NCBI RefSeq assembly: GCF_000590475.1
Contig: NZ_CP007441.1
Coordinates: forward strand, 1,449,231 to 1,513,230
Source of the DNA: Stutzerimonas stutzeri
GTDB taxonomy: Bacteria; Pseudomonadota; Gammaproteobacteria; Pseudomonadales; Pseudomonadaceae
DNA length: 64,000 bases
Reading direction: 5' to 3'
A model generated the notes under the pieces. The model made no database searches and was not told the origin of the DNA. It saw only the letters and a list, made by a program, of their open reading frames with translations. This document shows, in pieces, positions 43,378 through 51,564 of the stretch. Position numbers and translations under genes: made by a program. Every line of letters starts with the position of its first letter. Position 1 is the stretch's first letter.

Positions 43378-44673
43378 TTACAGGATGCTCAGCGGGTACT
43401 CGACGATCAGGCGGGTGTCGCTCAGGTCGTTATCGAGACCGTTAGTGGCCTGATAGAACGCTTGACGTACGCGCAGGGACAGGTCCTTGGCAGGGCCTTC
43501 CTGGAATACATACTTGGCTTCAATATCCCATTCGGATTCTTCGGCGTCTGGACCTACCTGCATATCGATGTTGCTACCGTTGACGTATCGAGTCATGAAG
43601 CTTAGACCTGAGACGCCATATGCAGCCATGTCGAGGTCGTAACGAACCTGCCAAGATTGTTCGTCCTTGTAATAGAAGTCGGAGTACTGAATGGAGTTGC
43701 CCAGCCAGACGGTGCCGCCGCCATCAATACCATAGTCGTACCCGACAGGAGTGCCACCTGCGCTGAAGTAGCCACCATGAGATTTTTGGTAGGCAGCTGT
43801 GAACTTGTGCGCGCCCACACCGTAGGTGGCCGCAAGACTCCAGATGGTGTTGTCTTCGTCGCTACCGGTACCAGTCCGCTCTGATTCGTACTCGGTCTGA
43901 TAAACATTGAAGTCAAAAGCAAGCGATTGAACAGCTCCGAGGGCCATGTTGTAGTTAACATTGCCGTAATATTTCTCGAAGTTGTCTTTCACGTCTGAAT
44001 AGTAGAGTGACGTGCTGAGGTTCTCACCAAAGGCGTACGTGCCACCAACAAGATTTAGCTCTTCAAGGCCTACCGAGTCGTGATCTGATTCAGATTTGCC
44101 GCTCAACGCAGTGAAGCGGCCAGCATTCAATTCTAGCCCGTTGATTTCGCCGCTGGTGATGAGGGCGCCACGCGCGGTTTCTGGCAGGAGACGAGCATCA
44201 TCAGTCGAGAAAACAGGAAGCGCAACGAATTGCGTGCCGTACTTGACCACCGTGTTTGACACGCGGAACTTGATAGCTGCGCCGGCATGGGAATAATCGT
44301 CTTGCGGCCTGCCCTCGCTGTCCGTTGGGAAGATGTCAGGCCAGGCGCGGTCCGAACCGCTGTCGAGCTTGACGCCCAGCAGTCCGATTGCATCCACGCC
44401 CACGCCGATAGTGCCTTGAGTGAAGCCGGACTCGAAGGTGCCTATGAAACCATGGCCCCATGCTTCACGGTAGCTCTGGTTATCATTGTACGGAGCGTCA
44501 CGGGAACTTCCGTCATCACGGAAGTCACGGTTCATATACAGGTTACGGTTGAGGATGGTCAGGCTGCTGCCTTCTACAAAGCCTTCCGACTCGGACTGGC
44601 TGGACGCCAATGCCATTTGCGACGTGCCGGCCGCAACGGCCATTGCGATTACGCTCCACTTCATCACGTACAT
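43378..44673 (-). CDS. OprD-family outer membrane porin
   Basis: Outer-membrane channel of the OprD family (18-strand type) for small carboxylates, amino acids or peptides, 431 residues. A signal peptide (MYVMKWSVIAMAVAAGTSQMALA) precedes SSLTILNRNLYMNRDFR, the typical OprD opening. Alternating beta-strand patterns run to the end, closing with a strand near IVEYPLSIL. The exact substrate and OprD subgroup (Occ D or K) cannot be fixed. ATG 44673 has AAGGAG eight bases upstream. The first residues are often the only part that differs between paralogues. Confidence 0.88.
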   Translation of the reverse strand: MYVMKWSVIAMAVAAGTSQMALASSQSESEGFVEGSSLTILNRNLYMNRDFRDDGSSRDAPYNDNQSYREAWGHGFIGTFESGFTQGTIGVGVDAIGLLGVKLDSGSDRAWPDIFPTDSEGRPQDDYSHAGAAIKFRVSNTVVKYGTQFVALPVFSTDDARLLPETARGALITSGEINGLELNAGRFTALSGKSESDHDSVGLEELNLVGGTYAFGENLSTSLYYSDVKDNFEKYYGNVNYNMALGAVQSLAFDFNVYQTEYESERTGTGSDEDNTIWSLAATYGVGAHKFTAAYQKSHGGYFSAGGTPVGYDYGIDGGGTVWLGNSIQYSDFYYKDEQSWQVRYDLDMAAYGVSGLSFMTRYVNGSNIDMQVGPDAEESEWDIEAKYVFQEGPAKDLSLRVRQAFYQATNGLDNDLSDTRLIVEYPLSIL

Positions 44674-45136
44674 TGTGATTGCTCCTTTGGTTTCAAATTG
44701 GTGCTTGCTTTCCTGCGTGCGCCGGAAAGAGGCATCTTTATTTTCGGTATACAAGCTCAATTTCAGTCCTTGTTTTCCTAGCTGGTCGAAACCTGCAGCA
44801 AGCCCTGGAATTTTTGTTCCGAGAATTACTGTGTAGCTGGGGAAACTAGCGCCAGCAAGCTTAACTCAGCTATTTGCGTTTTTCTCCCCCCTCATTTGGT
44901 GCTTTTTTACTTCAAAGCAATAACCGTGCACAAAATTTCAAAGCTGATTTTCTCTGCGATTTTGACTTCTGTAGAGCCTGACTCGCCCTAAAGCTGGGCT
45001 TCGGTGTACTGCCTGTGCTCCAGCTTGGTGCGCCATGGCTTTGCGTTTGGTTGCAAGTTGTTTGGAGTATTCTTCGGAACGATTAGGCAGCAGCTTTGCC
45101 GCTGCGCTGATTTTCGAATAGAACAGGAGTGCGGTT
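44674..45136. other. Regulatory region between porin and HIT gene
   Basis: A 463-base gene-free stretch that is clearly A+T-richer than the rest of the window, between divergent genes. It must carry both promoters, but no strong -35/-10 pair stands out. On the minus strand GTGCAC-N5-TTGCT near 44932-44916 is an imperfect sigma-54 match. The end near the porin start has A-rich tracts (around 44736-44745), the kind of site where Crc/Hfq acts in Pseudomonas, but the match is incomplete. Confidence 0.35.
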
Positions 45137-45559
45137 ATGTTCGTTCTTGATTCACGGCTGGAGCACGACACGCTAAAGCTAGGCGATTTTCCGTTATGTC
45201 AGTTGCTTTTGATGAATGATGCCAATTACCCCTGGTTCATTCTCGTACCCCGTCGCGAAGAGGTCAGTGAGCTGTTTCAGCTGGACCCGGCGGATCAGCA
45301 AGCGTTGTGGCGAGAGGCAACGGCGTTGGCCGAAACGTTGAAAGACACCTTTGGCGCGGACAAGATGAATGTCGCGACGCTGGGTAATATGGTGAGTCAG
45401 CTGCATATGCATGTGATCGCCCGGCGCCGGGGAGATGCTGCCTGGCCGGCACCCGTCTGGGGACGTCATCCGGCGAGCCCTTACCGTGACGCGCAGGTAG
45501 ACGCGATCAGGCAGAAGCTGAAACTGGTACTTACCGATAATTTTTGTTTTGCGGAGTGA
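45137..45559 (+). CDS. HIT-family protein
   Basis: Nucleotide-binding hydrolase-fold protein, 140 residues. The histidine triad is QLHMHVIARRRGD, with the middle His acting as nucleophile in this superfamily. Substrate unknown; diadenosine or AMP-amide hydrolysis is typical. It is followed five bases later by slyX and precedes the cold-shock gene, an order seen in other pseudomonads as I recall. The upstream gap is A+T-rich. Confidence 0.88.
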   Translation: MFVLDSRLEHDTLKLGDFPLCQLLLMNDANYPWFILVPRREEVSELFQLDPADQQALWREATALAETLKDTFGADKMNVATLGNMVSQLHMHVIARRRGDAAWPAPVWGRHPASPYRDAQVDAIRQKLKLVLTDNFCFAE

Positions 45560-45563
45560 CTTG

Positions 45564-45770
45564 ATGGAGCTGGAACAACGCATCACTGATCTCGAGGCAC
45601 GCCTGGCATTTCAGGACGATACGATTCAGACCTTGAACGATGTGCTGGTTGCGCAGCAGCGTACTGTCGAGCGGCTGCAAGCGCAGTTGGGGATGCTCGC
45701 CAGGCGGCAAGAAGAGATACAGAGCAGGATGGGTGGCGAGGAAGATGAGGCGCCTCCGCCGCACTATTGA
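45564..45770 (+). CDS. slyX: SlyX family protein
   Basis: Small protein of 68 residues, predicted almost wholly helical with a coiled coil (MELEQRITDLEARLAFQD, heptads to about residue 55) and an acidic, Pro-rich tail. Function unknown. ATG 45564 is preferred to upstream codons in this frame because it begins the coiled coil. It follows the HIT gene by four bases, with GGAG before the ATG, so it is co-transcribed. Confidence 0.9.
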   Translation: MELEQRITDLEARLAFQDDTIQTLNDVLVAQQRTVERLQAQLGMLARRQEEIQSRMGGEEDEAPPPHY

Positions 45771-45790
45771 AGGTGCGGCGGATGCGGAAA

Positions 45791-45814
45791 CGCCAGGGCT
45801 GATGCAGCCTGGCG
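45791..45814. terminator. Hairpin between slyX and the cold-shock gene
   Basis: CGCCAGG-G-CTG and CAGCCTGGCG arms form a 10-base stem with one bulged G and a 3-base loop. It sits between convergent genes and has no long T-run, so it is a weak terminator candidate for either strand. Confidence 0.45.
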
Positions 45815-45821
45815 CTGCGGG

Positions 45822-46460
45822 TCATTCGCCTGACTGGGTCGGGACCACGTCTTCGGCCTGGAGGCCTTTGTCGCGCATCATGATGCTGAATTCGACACGT
45901 TGACCTTCAACCAGCACCCGATGACCTTCGCCCCGAATCGCCCTGAAGTGGACGAAAACATCGTCACCACTGTCTCGGGAAATAAAGCCAAATCCTTTCG
46001 ATGTGTTAAACCATTTGACCGTACCTGCTTCGCGGCCGGCGGCGGGTGCTGTGGCACGCTTATGCTGGTTTTTAAGGGCATTCGAGGCAGGTTTGTGGCC
46101 GGTTGTGCGCATGTCTGTAGATTGGGTGGTTGCCAGCTGTAGCAGTACGGCGATAAAGGTCAGCGTGAGGCTGGCGAGGGTCGCCGGCTGGCCTGCAATG
46201 GCGGCGATTGGGAACAGCAGTATTGCAGCCTGGATTGCCGCCGCGGCAATCAGCAGTACCGCTGCAGCCAGTAGAACGGGGCGGCTACGCCCGCCGTTAT
46301 TCAGCTGCGCCGATGAGGCAAACTGCACGTTCAGCAAGCCTAGGAGCAGCAGACACAATGCATCGGGCTGTAACAGGAGTGGGATTGCGCCGGTGAGGCT
46401 GGGTATGAATGACAGCGCCAGAGCTGCAACGCCCACTAACACATGGATGATTTTAAGCAT
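45822..46460 (-). CDS. Membrane-anchored cold-shock domain protein
   Basis: A 212-residue fusion. The first 115 residues hold about four hydrophobic helices with short loops; a charged linker (about 115-145) follows; then a cold-shock domain (about 145-210) with the RNP1 motif KGFGFI and RNP2 motif VFVHF, in GTVKWFNTSKGFGF. RNA or single-stranded DNA could thus be held at the inner membrane. Free CspA proteins are about 70 residues. A like gene sits at the same place in P. aeruginosa as I recall (PA0961), so this is an established but unexplained arrangement. Confidence 0.85.
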   Translation of the reverse strand: MLKIIHVLVGVAALALSFIPSLTGAIPLLLQPDALCLLLLGLLNVQFASSAQLNNGGRSRPVLLAAAVLLIAAAAIQAAILLFPIAAIAGQPATLASLTLTFIAVLLQLATTQSTDMRTTGHKPASNALKNQHKRATAPAAGREAGTVKWFNTSKGFGFISRDSGDDVFVHFRAIRGEGHRVLVEGQRVEFSIMMRDKGLQAEDVVPTQSGE

Positions 46461-46681
46461 TCGAATAACTCACAGTTAAATAGCACGACAGAAAGCAGCA
46501 GGCGTTGGGCAAATAGAAACTGAGCGTGGGTAGCGATGCTCGTATTTGATGGTGCCCAATCTGCGGCGCGCGTATTTAACAGTAAAGGAGGGCGCGGCTC
46601 AAATGGCTTGCAGAAGAGAGAGATATGAGAAGTTGAACGTGCTGAGCTGCTGGTGATGGGATCGTTCGGGTAGTGTCGCCC

Positions 46682-46707
46682 CGGATAGCCGCGTTCGCGA
46701 CTATCCG
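46682..46707 (-). terminator. Hairpin beyond dps
   Basis: CGGATAGTCGC and GCGGCTATCCG (as minus-strand RNA, one U-G pair) around a 4-base loop, 24 bases beyond the dps stop. It is stable but has no T-run. Confidence 0.4.
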
Positions 46708-46730
46708 TAAAGGCTATTCGCTGTCTCGTA

Positions 46731-47201
46731 TCAGGCCGCCAGCAAGCTGCGCAGCATCCAAGCGGTTTTCTCATGGATCTGCATGCGTTGAGTCAGAAGG
46801 TCGGCGGTGGGTTCATCGCTGACTTTTTCCAGTAGCGGAAAAATGCCGCGCGCCGTACGGACAACCGCCTCCTGCCCTTCAACCAGTAACTTAATCATCT
46901 CATCTGCCGCTGGAATGCCCTCCTGCTCTTTGATTGATGACAGCTTTGCATAGGCCGCATAGGTACCTGGGGCTGGGAAACCCAGCGCGCGGATGCGCTC
47001 GGCAATGTCATCGACAGCGGTGGCCAGTTCCGTGTATTGGGTCTCGAACATGGTATGGAGGGTGTTGAACATCGGCCCCGTCACATTCCAGTGGAAGTTG
47101 TGCGTCTTCAGATACAGCGTGTAGGTATCGGCCAGCAGGCGGGACAAACCGTCCGCGATAGCGGCGCGGTCTTGCTCGGCAATACCAATATCGATTTCCA
47201 T
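46731..47201 (-). CDS. dps: Dps-like ferritin, DNA-binding stress protein
   Basis: Twelve-subunit mini-ferritin that stores iron with hydrogen peroxide and guards DNA in stress; 156 residues. Ferroxidase ligands appear in LYLKTHNFHWNVTGPMF (His) and the MFETQYTELATAVDDIAERI segment (Asp/Glu). The N-terminus (MEIDIGIAEQD) is acidic and lacks the Lys-rich tail of E. coli Dps, so DNA binding may be weak. ATG 47201 has AGGAG seven bases upstream. Dps is usually under OxyR or RpoS control, not seen here. Confidence 0.92.
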   Translation of the reverse strand: MEIDIGIAEQDRAAIADGLSRLLADTYTLYLKTHNFHWNVTGPMFNTLHTMFETQYTELATAVDDIAERIRALGFPAPGTYAAYAKLSSIKEQEGIPAADEMIKLLVEGQEAVVRTARGIFPLLEKVSDEPTADLLTQRMQIHEKTAWMLRSLLAA

Positions 47202-47577
47202 GGTTTTCTCCTGTTTGATGAGCGTGTTGATAGTTATGCCAGAAAATGGATGCCTACAGTGAGTGGCGCTATGTCGCCAGTTGCAGTCTGTTGTTTTGAA
47301 GCCACCGGGCGTGGTTGGTTTCACTTCAGTCGATGATCGCTTCCATTGCGCAAGACTATCGGTGCCGGCTGCGTCGAAGCAATTATGTAGATATAATCTC
47401 GCGCTTGTGCCGGGCGGCTTGGTTGCCGTACGGGTAGATCTGCGCTCGAGCCGGTTGCTCACCCTTCCACGGTTGATGAGTAATCATTTCAGACGGAGTG
47501 CCACGAAGGCGCCGTCCGCGCAGTCGCGAATCGAGCGACCCCAACGAATTTCCAAGATACGAGAAGCGAACCTCACC
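47202..47577. other. dps / aspS divergent intergenic region
   Basis: A 376-base gap with no gene. It holds TATAAT at 47392-47397 followed by CTCGCGC, a G+C-rich discriminator of the kind found in stringently controlled promoters, with a poor -35. The aspS leader would then be about 175 bases. No T-box or other RNA element was recognised. Confidence 0.5.
47392..47397 (+). promoter_or_regulatory. -10 box for aspS
   Basis: TATAAT, exact consensus, with a G+C-rich stretch after it. The -35 region (17 bases upstream) is weak, so this is a partial promoter. Confidence 0.45.
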
Positions 47578-49353
47578 ATGATGCGCAGCCACTATTGCGG
47601 CCAGTTGAACGAAAGCCTGGACGGCCAGGAAATCACTCTTTGCGGCTGGGTTCACCGCCGTCGCGACCACGGCGGGGTTATCTTCCTCGATGTGCGAGAT
47701 CGTGAAGGGTTGGCGCAGGTGGTGTTCGATCCTGATCGCGCCGAGACCTTCGCCGCAGCAGATAAGGTGCGCAGCGAATACGTCATCAAGATCACCGGCA
47801 GGGTGCGTCTACGTCCGGCCGGCGCGGTCAATCCGAACATGGCTTCGGGAGCAATCGAAGTGTTGGGGTATGAACTGGAGGTGCTCAACGAAGCAGAAAC
47901 GCCACCGTTCCCACTCAACGAATACAGCGACGTCGGTGAGGAAACGCGCCTGCGCTATCGCTTCATCGATTTGCGTCGCCCGGAAATGGCCGAAAAGCTC
48001 AAGTTGCGCTCGAGCATCACCACCAGTATCCGTCGTTATCTCGACGAGAATGGCTTCCTCGATGTCGAGACGCCCATCCTGGGTCGTCCGACGCCTGAGG
48101 GTGCGCGCGACTACCTTGTGCCCAGCCGCACTCATCCCGGGACCTTCTTTTCGCTGCCGCAGTCGCCGCAGCTGTTCAAGCAGTTGCTGATGGTCGCGGG
48201 TTTCGATCGTTACTACCAAATCGCCAAATGTTTCCGCGATGAAGACCTGCGTGCCGACCGCCAGCCGGAGTTCACTCAGATCGATATCGAGACCAGCTTT
48301 CTTGAAGAGTCCGACATCATCGGCATCACCGAAGGCATGGTTCGCAAGCTGTTCAAAGAAGTGCTGGGCGTCGAGTTCGGCGAATTCCCGCACATGCCGT
48401 TCGAAGAGGCCATGCGCCGTTACGGTTCGGACAAGCCGGACCTGCGCATACCGCTGGAACTGGTGGATGTGGCCGATCAGTTGCAGCAAGTCGAGTTCAA
48501 GGTGTTCAGCGGCCCGGCCAACGATCCCAAGTGCCGCGTCGCCGCGCTACGCGTGCCTGGCGGTGCCAGCATGCCGCGCAAGCAGATTGACGATTACACC
48601 AAATTCGTCGGCATCTACGGCGCGAAGGGCCTGGCCTATATCAAAGTCAACGAGCGCGCCAAAGGCGTGGAGGGATTGCAGTCCCCGATCGTCAAGAATA
48701 TTCCGGAAGACAAGCTGAATGTGATCCTCGATCGCGTCGGCGCGGTCGATGGCGATATCGTCTTCTTCGGTGCGGACAAGGCCAAGATCGTTTCCGAGGC
48801 CCTGGGCGCGTTGCGCATCAAGCTCGGTCAAGACCTGAAGCTGCTCACCTGCGAGTGGGCGCCGATGTGGGTCGTCGACTTCCCGATGTTCGAAGAGAAC
48901 GATGATGGCTCGCTCAGCGCATTGCACCATCCGTTCACCGCGCCCAAGTGCACGCCGGAAGAGCTGGAGGCCAATCCCGCGGGCGCGCTGTCGCGGGCTT
49001 ATGACATGGTACTCAACGGTACCGAGCTGGGCGGCGGGTCGATTCGTATCCACCGCAAGGAGATGCAGCAGACGGTATTCCGCATTCTGGGTATCGACGA
49101 GGCGGAGCAGAACGAAAAGTTCGGCTTCCTGCTCGACGCGCTCAAGTTCGGTGCGCCACCGCATGGTGGCCTGGCGTTCGGTCTCGATCGCCTGGTGATG
49201 CTGATGACCGGCGCGCAATCGATTCGCGAAGTCATCGCCTTCCCGAAAACCCAAAGTGCCGCGGACGTAATGACCCAGGCGCCGGGTGCGGTGGACGCCA
49301 AGGCGCTGCGAGAGCTGCATATTCGTCTGCGCGAGCAGCCGAAAGCCGAATGA
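47578..49353 (+). CDS. aspS: Aspartyl-tRNA(Asn) synthetase (non-discriminating type)
   Basis: Charges tRNA-Asp and, in Pseudomonas, also tRNA-Asn for later amidation by GatCAB. The 591-residue class II enzyme has an OB-fold anticodon domain, a catalytic core with FRDEDLRADRQPEFTQID (motif 2) and GLAFGLDRLVML (motif 3), and a GAD insertion domain. His31 is present; mutation of His31 in P. aeruginosa AspRS makes it more discriminating, so it is diagnostic. The nearby second site (position 83) is Ala with Gly82 before it, still a small residue. The start is ATG 47578 or 47581 (ATGATG). Confidence 0.95.
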   Translation: MMRSHYCGQLNESLDGQEITLCGWVHRRRDHGGVIFLDVRDREGLAQVVFDPDRAETFAAADKVRSEYVIKITGRVRLRPAGAVNPNMASGAIEVLGYELEVLNEAETPPFPLNEYSDVGEETRLRYRFIDLRRPEMAEKLKLRSSITTSIRRYLDENGFLDVETPILGRPTPEGARDYLVPSRTHPGTFFSLPQSPQLFKQLLMVAGFDRYYQIAKCFRDEDLRADRQPEFTQIDIETSFLEESDIIGITEGMVRKLFKEVLGVEFGEFPHMPFEEAMRRYGSDKPDLRIPLELVDVADQLQQVEFKVFSGPANDPKCRVAALRVPGGASMPRKQIDDYTKFVGIYGAKGLAYIKVNERAKGVEGLQSPIVKNIPEDKLNVILDRVGAVDGDIVFFGADKAKIVSEALGALRIKLGQDLKLLTCEWAPMWVVDFPMFEENDDGSLSALHHPFTAPKCTPEELEANPAGALSRAYDMVLNGTELGGGSIRIHRKEMQQTVFRILGIDEAEQNEKFGFLLDALKFGAPPHGGLAFGLDRLVMLMTGAQSIREVIAFPKTQSAADVMTQAPGAVDAKALRELHIRLREQPKAE

Positions 49354-49364
49354 TGGCGGCACCG

Positions 49365-49393
49365 GAGCCCAGGGAAACCTGGGCTCTTGGTTT
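49365..49393 (+). terminator. Terminator after aspS
   Basis: Perfect 9-base stem (GAGCCCAGG, 49365-49373; partner 49378-49386) with a GAAA tetraloop, then TTGGTTT. Confidence 0.85.
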
Positions 49394-49432
49394 CAGCAAG
49401 ATGAAAAGAGTTGATCGGAAGGGGAGGCAGTT

Positions 49433-50179
49433 ATGGCTGGTCATTCCAAATGGGCCAACATCAAGCATCGCAAGGGACGCCAGGACGCCAAGCGAGGCAA
49501 GATTTTCACCAAGCTCATTCGTGAGCTGACCGTTGCGGCGAAGAGCGGCGGTATTCCGGCAGACAATCCACGCCTGCGTCTAGCGGTCGACAAGGCGTTG
49601 GTCGCCAACATGACCCGCGACACCATCGATCGCGCTATTGCTCGCGGCGCCGGCACCAACGAAGCCGACAATATGGCTGAGCTGACTTATGAGGGTTACG
49701 CGCCCAGCGGCGTCGCCATCATCGTCGAGGCCATGACCGACAACCGTAACCGTACCGCGGCGGAAGTCCGTCATGCCTTCAGCAAGCACGGCGGCAATCT
49801 GGGTACCGACGGCTCGGTCGCCTACATGTTCGATCGCAAAGGCCAGATCAGCTTTGCTGTGGGCGTGGACGAGGACGCGCTGATGGAAGCGGCGCTGGAG
49901 GCTGGAGCCGACGATGTCGAAATGGGCGACGATGGTTCGGCCCTGGTGTCGACTAGTTTTGCCGATTTCCACGCGGTCAACGAAGCCCTGAGTACAGCGG
50001 GTTTCAAGGGAGAGGAGGCGGATATCGCCATGATTCCTTCGATCGCTGCGCCGCTCGCCGATCTTGAAACTGCCCAAAAGGTGCTGCGTCTGATCGATGC
50101 GCTGGAAGATCTGGATGATGTGCAGAACGTTTATCACAACGCCGAAATCCCCGACGAGCTCATGGAGCAGCTGGACTGA
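49433..50179 (+). CDS. yebC: YebC/PmpR-family protein
   Basis: DUF28 protein of 248 residues. P. aeruginosa PmpR represses quorum-sensing genes, and other members relieve ribosome stalling at proline runs. The start MAGHSKWANIKHRKGRQDAK is the family hallmark. The following gene order yebC-ruvC-ruvA-ruvB is widely conserved. A GGAAGGGGAGGCAGTT stretch gives a strong Shine-Dalgarno for ATG 49433. Confidence 0.95.
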   Translation: MAGHSKWANIKHRKGRQDAKRGKIFTKLIRELTVAAKSGGIPADNPRLRLAVDKALVANMTRDTIDRAIARGAGTNEADNMAELTYEGYAPSGVAIIVEAMTDNRNRTAAEVRHAFSKHGGNLGTDGSVAYMFDRKGQISFAVGVDEDALMEAALEAGADDVEMGDDGSALVSTSFADFHAVNEALSTAGFKGEEADIAMIPSIAAPLADLETAQKVLRLIDALEDLDDVQNVYHNAEIPDELMEQLD

Positions 50180-50198
50180 TCCGCTGGGCAATACCAGC

Positions 50199-50233
50199 AG
50201 CCGGAAGCGACCTCGGTGCTTCCGGCTTTTTAT
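50199..50233 (+). terminator. Terminator after yebC
   Basis: GCCGGAAGC (50200-50208) and GCTTCCGGC (50218-50226) with a 9-base loop, then TTTTTATT. It would separate yebC from ruvC. Confidence 0.88.
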
Positions 50234-50338
50234 TGGGATTTTTTGTCGGTTCGGCCATGGTGTCTCTTTATGTCGCTGGTCGCCACGCATGGAGCTCCTT
50301 ATACTGGCTGCTGGATAAATAGACAGTATGGCGGTGGC

Positions 50339-50863
50339 ATGACGCTTATCCTGGGGATCGACCCCGGCTCACGAATCACCGGCTACGGGATCGTGCGCGA
50401 TACCGGCCGCAACTGCGAATATGTGGCATCCGGCTGTATCCGCACCGGCAGCGGTGAGTTATCGGCTCGGCTGCAAGCGGTATTCACCGGCGTCAGCGAG
50501 GTGATTCGCCTGCACGGCCCGGTCACCATGGGGATCGAACAGGTTTTCATGGCACGCAACGCGGATTCTGCGCTCAAGCTGGGGCAGGCGCGTGGTGCCG
50601 CCATCGTGGCCGCCGCGGAGCAGGGGTTGGAAATTGCCGAATACACCGCCACGCAGGTCAAGCAGGCCATTGCCGGAACGGGCGGTGCCGATAAACATCA
50701 GGTACAGATGATGGTCATGCATTTGCTGAAACTGGTGCAGAAGCCGCAGATCGATGCGTCCGATGCGCTGGCGATCGCCTTATGCCACGCCCATCATCGG
50801 CAGAGCCTGATTCCGCATGGCCTAAGCGGTGCCAAGCGTAGGGGCGGGCGCCTGCGCCTGTAG
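50339..50863 (+). CDS. ruvC: Holliday junction endonuclease RuvC
   Basis: Resolves Holliday junctions as a dimer. The 174-residue protein has Asp8 in LGIDPGSR, the Glu in MGIEQVF and the acidic pair in DASDALAIALCH, the four metal ligands. ATG 50339 (MTLILGID) is the natural start; the ORF extension to 50216 overlaps the yebC terminator. Ends 95 bases before ruvA. Confidence 0.97.
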   Translation: MTLILGIDPGSRITGYGIVRDTGRNCEYVASGCIRTGSGELSARLQAVFTGVSEVIRLHGPVTMGIEQVFMARNADSALKLGQARGAAIVAAAEQGLEIAEYTATQVKQAIAGTGGADKHQVQMMVMHLLKLVQKPQIDASDALAIALCHAHHRQSLIPHGLSGAKRRGGRLRL

Positions 50864-50958
50864 AGCTCATACCTGATTCTCATGAAGACAACTGAGGGGC
50901 CGGCAAAAAGAACGACCGGTCTGCCTGCATACTGCTGGCCAAAAGAGGATGCATCACA

Positions 50959-51564
50959 GTGATTGGACGTTTGCGCGGGACCTTGGCTGAAAAGCAGCCG
51001 CCTCACCTGATACTGGACGTGAATGGCGTCGGCTATGAGGTCGAGGTGCCAATGACCACGCTGTACCGCCTGCCTGCAATAGGCGAGACGGTGACGCTGC
51101 ACATCCACCTGGTGGTACGTGAGGACGCGCACTTGCTGTATGGCTTCGCCGAGAAACGCGATCGCGAGCTGTTTCGCGAACTGATCCGCCTCAACGGTGT
51201 GGGCCCCAAGCTGGCGTTGGCGCTGATGTCGGGGCTTGAGGTGGACGAGTTGGTGCGCTGTGTCCAGGCGCAGGATACCTCCGTGCTGGTGAAGATTCCC
51301 GGCGTAGGTAAGAAAACCGCCGAACGCCTGCTGGTCGAGCTCAAGGACCGTTTCAAGGCGTGGGAAACCATGCCGTCCATCGCGACATTGGTGGTGGAAC
51401 CTCGGGGAGTTGTGGCAGTCTCAAGCGCCGAGAATGACGCCGTGAGTGCCTTGATTTCCCTGGGTTTCAAGCCGCAGGAGGCCAGTCGCGCAGTATCCGC
51501 CGTACAGGAAGACGATTTGAGCAGTGAAGATTTGATCCGCCGTGCACTCAAGGGAATGGTCTAG
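50959..51564 (+). CDS. ruvA: Holliday junction branch migration protein RuvA
   Basis: Binds the four-way junction and loads RuvB. The 201-residue protein has an OB-fold domain I (MIGRLRGTLAEKQPPHLILD), two helix-hairpin-helix motifs (LIRLNGVGPKLALALMS and VKIPGVGKKTAERLLVEL) and a C-terminal domain III that contacts RuvB. Starts at GTG 50959. Its stop codon shares one base with the ruvB start. Confidence 0.97.
   Translation: MIGRLRGTLAEKQPPHLILDVNGVGYEVEVPMTTLYRLPAIGETVTLHIHLVVREDAHLLYGFAEKRDRELFRELIRLNGVGPKLALALMSGLEVDELVRCVQAQDTSVLVKIPGVGKKTAERLLVELKDRFKAWETMPSIATLVVEPRGVVAVSSAENDAVSALISLGFKPQEASRAVSAVQEDDLSSEDLIRRALKGMV

Noticed and set aside
44916..44932. Sigma-54-like site upstream of the porin gene
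   Set aside because: The -12 part (TTGCT) fits, but the invariant GG of the -24 element is missing, so I do not call a promoter.
44938..45171. 77-codon minus-strand ORF in the porin-HIT gap
   Set aside because: No ribosome-binding site, no family resemblance, and it overlaps the HIT gene start.
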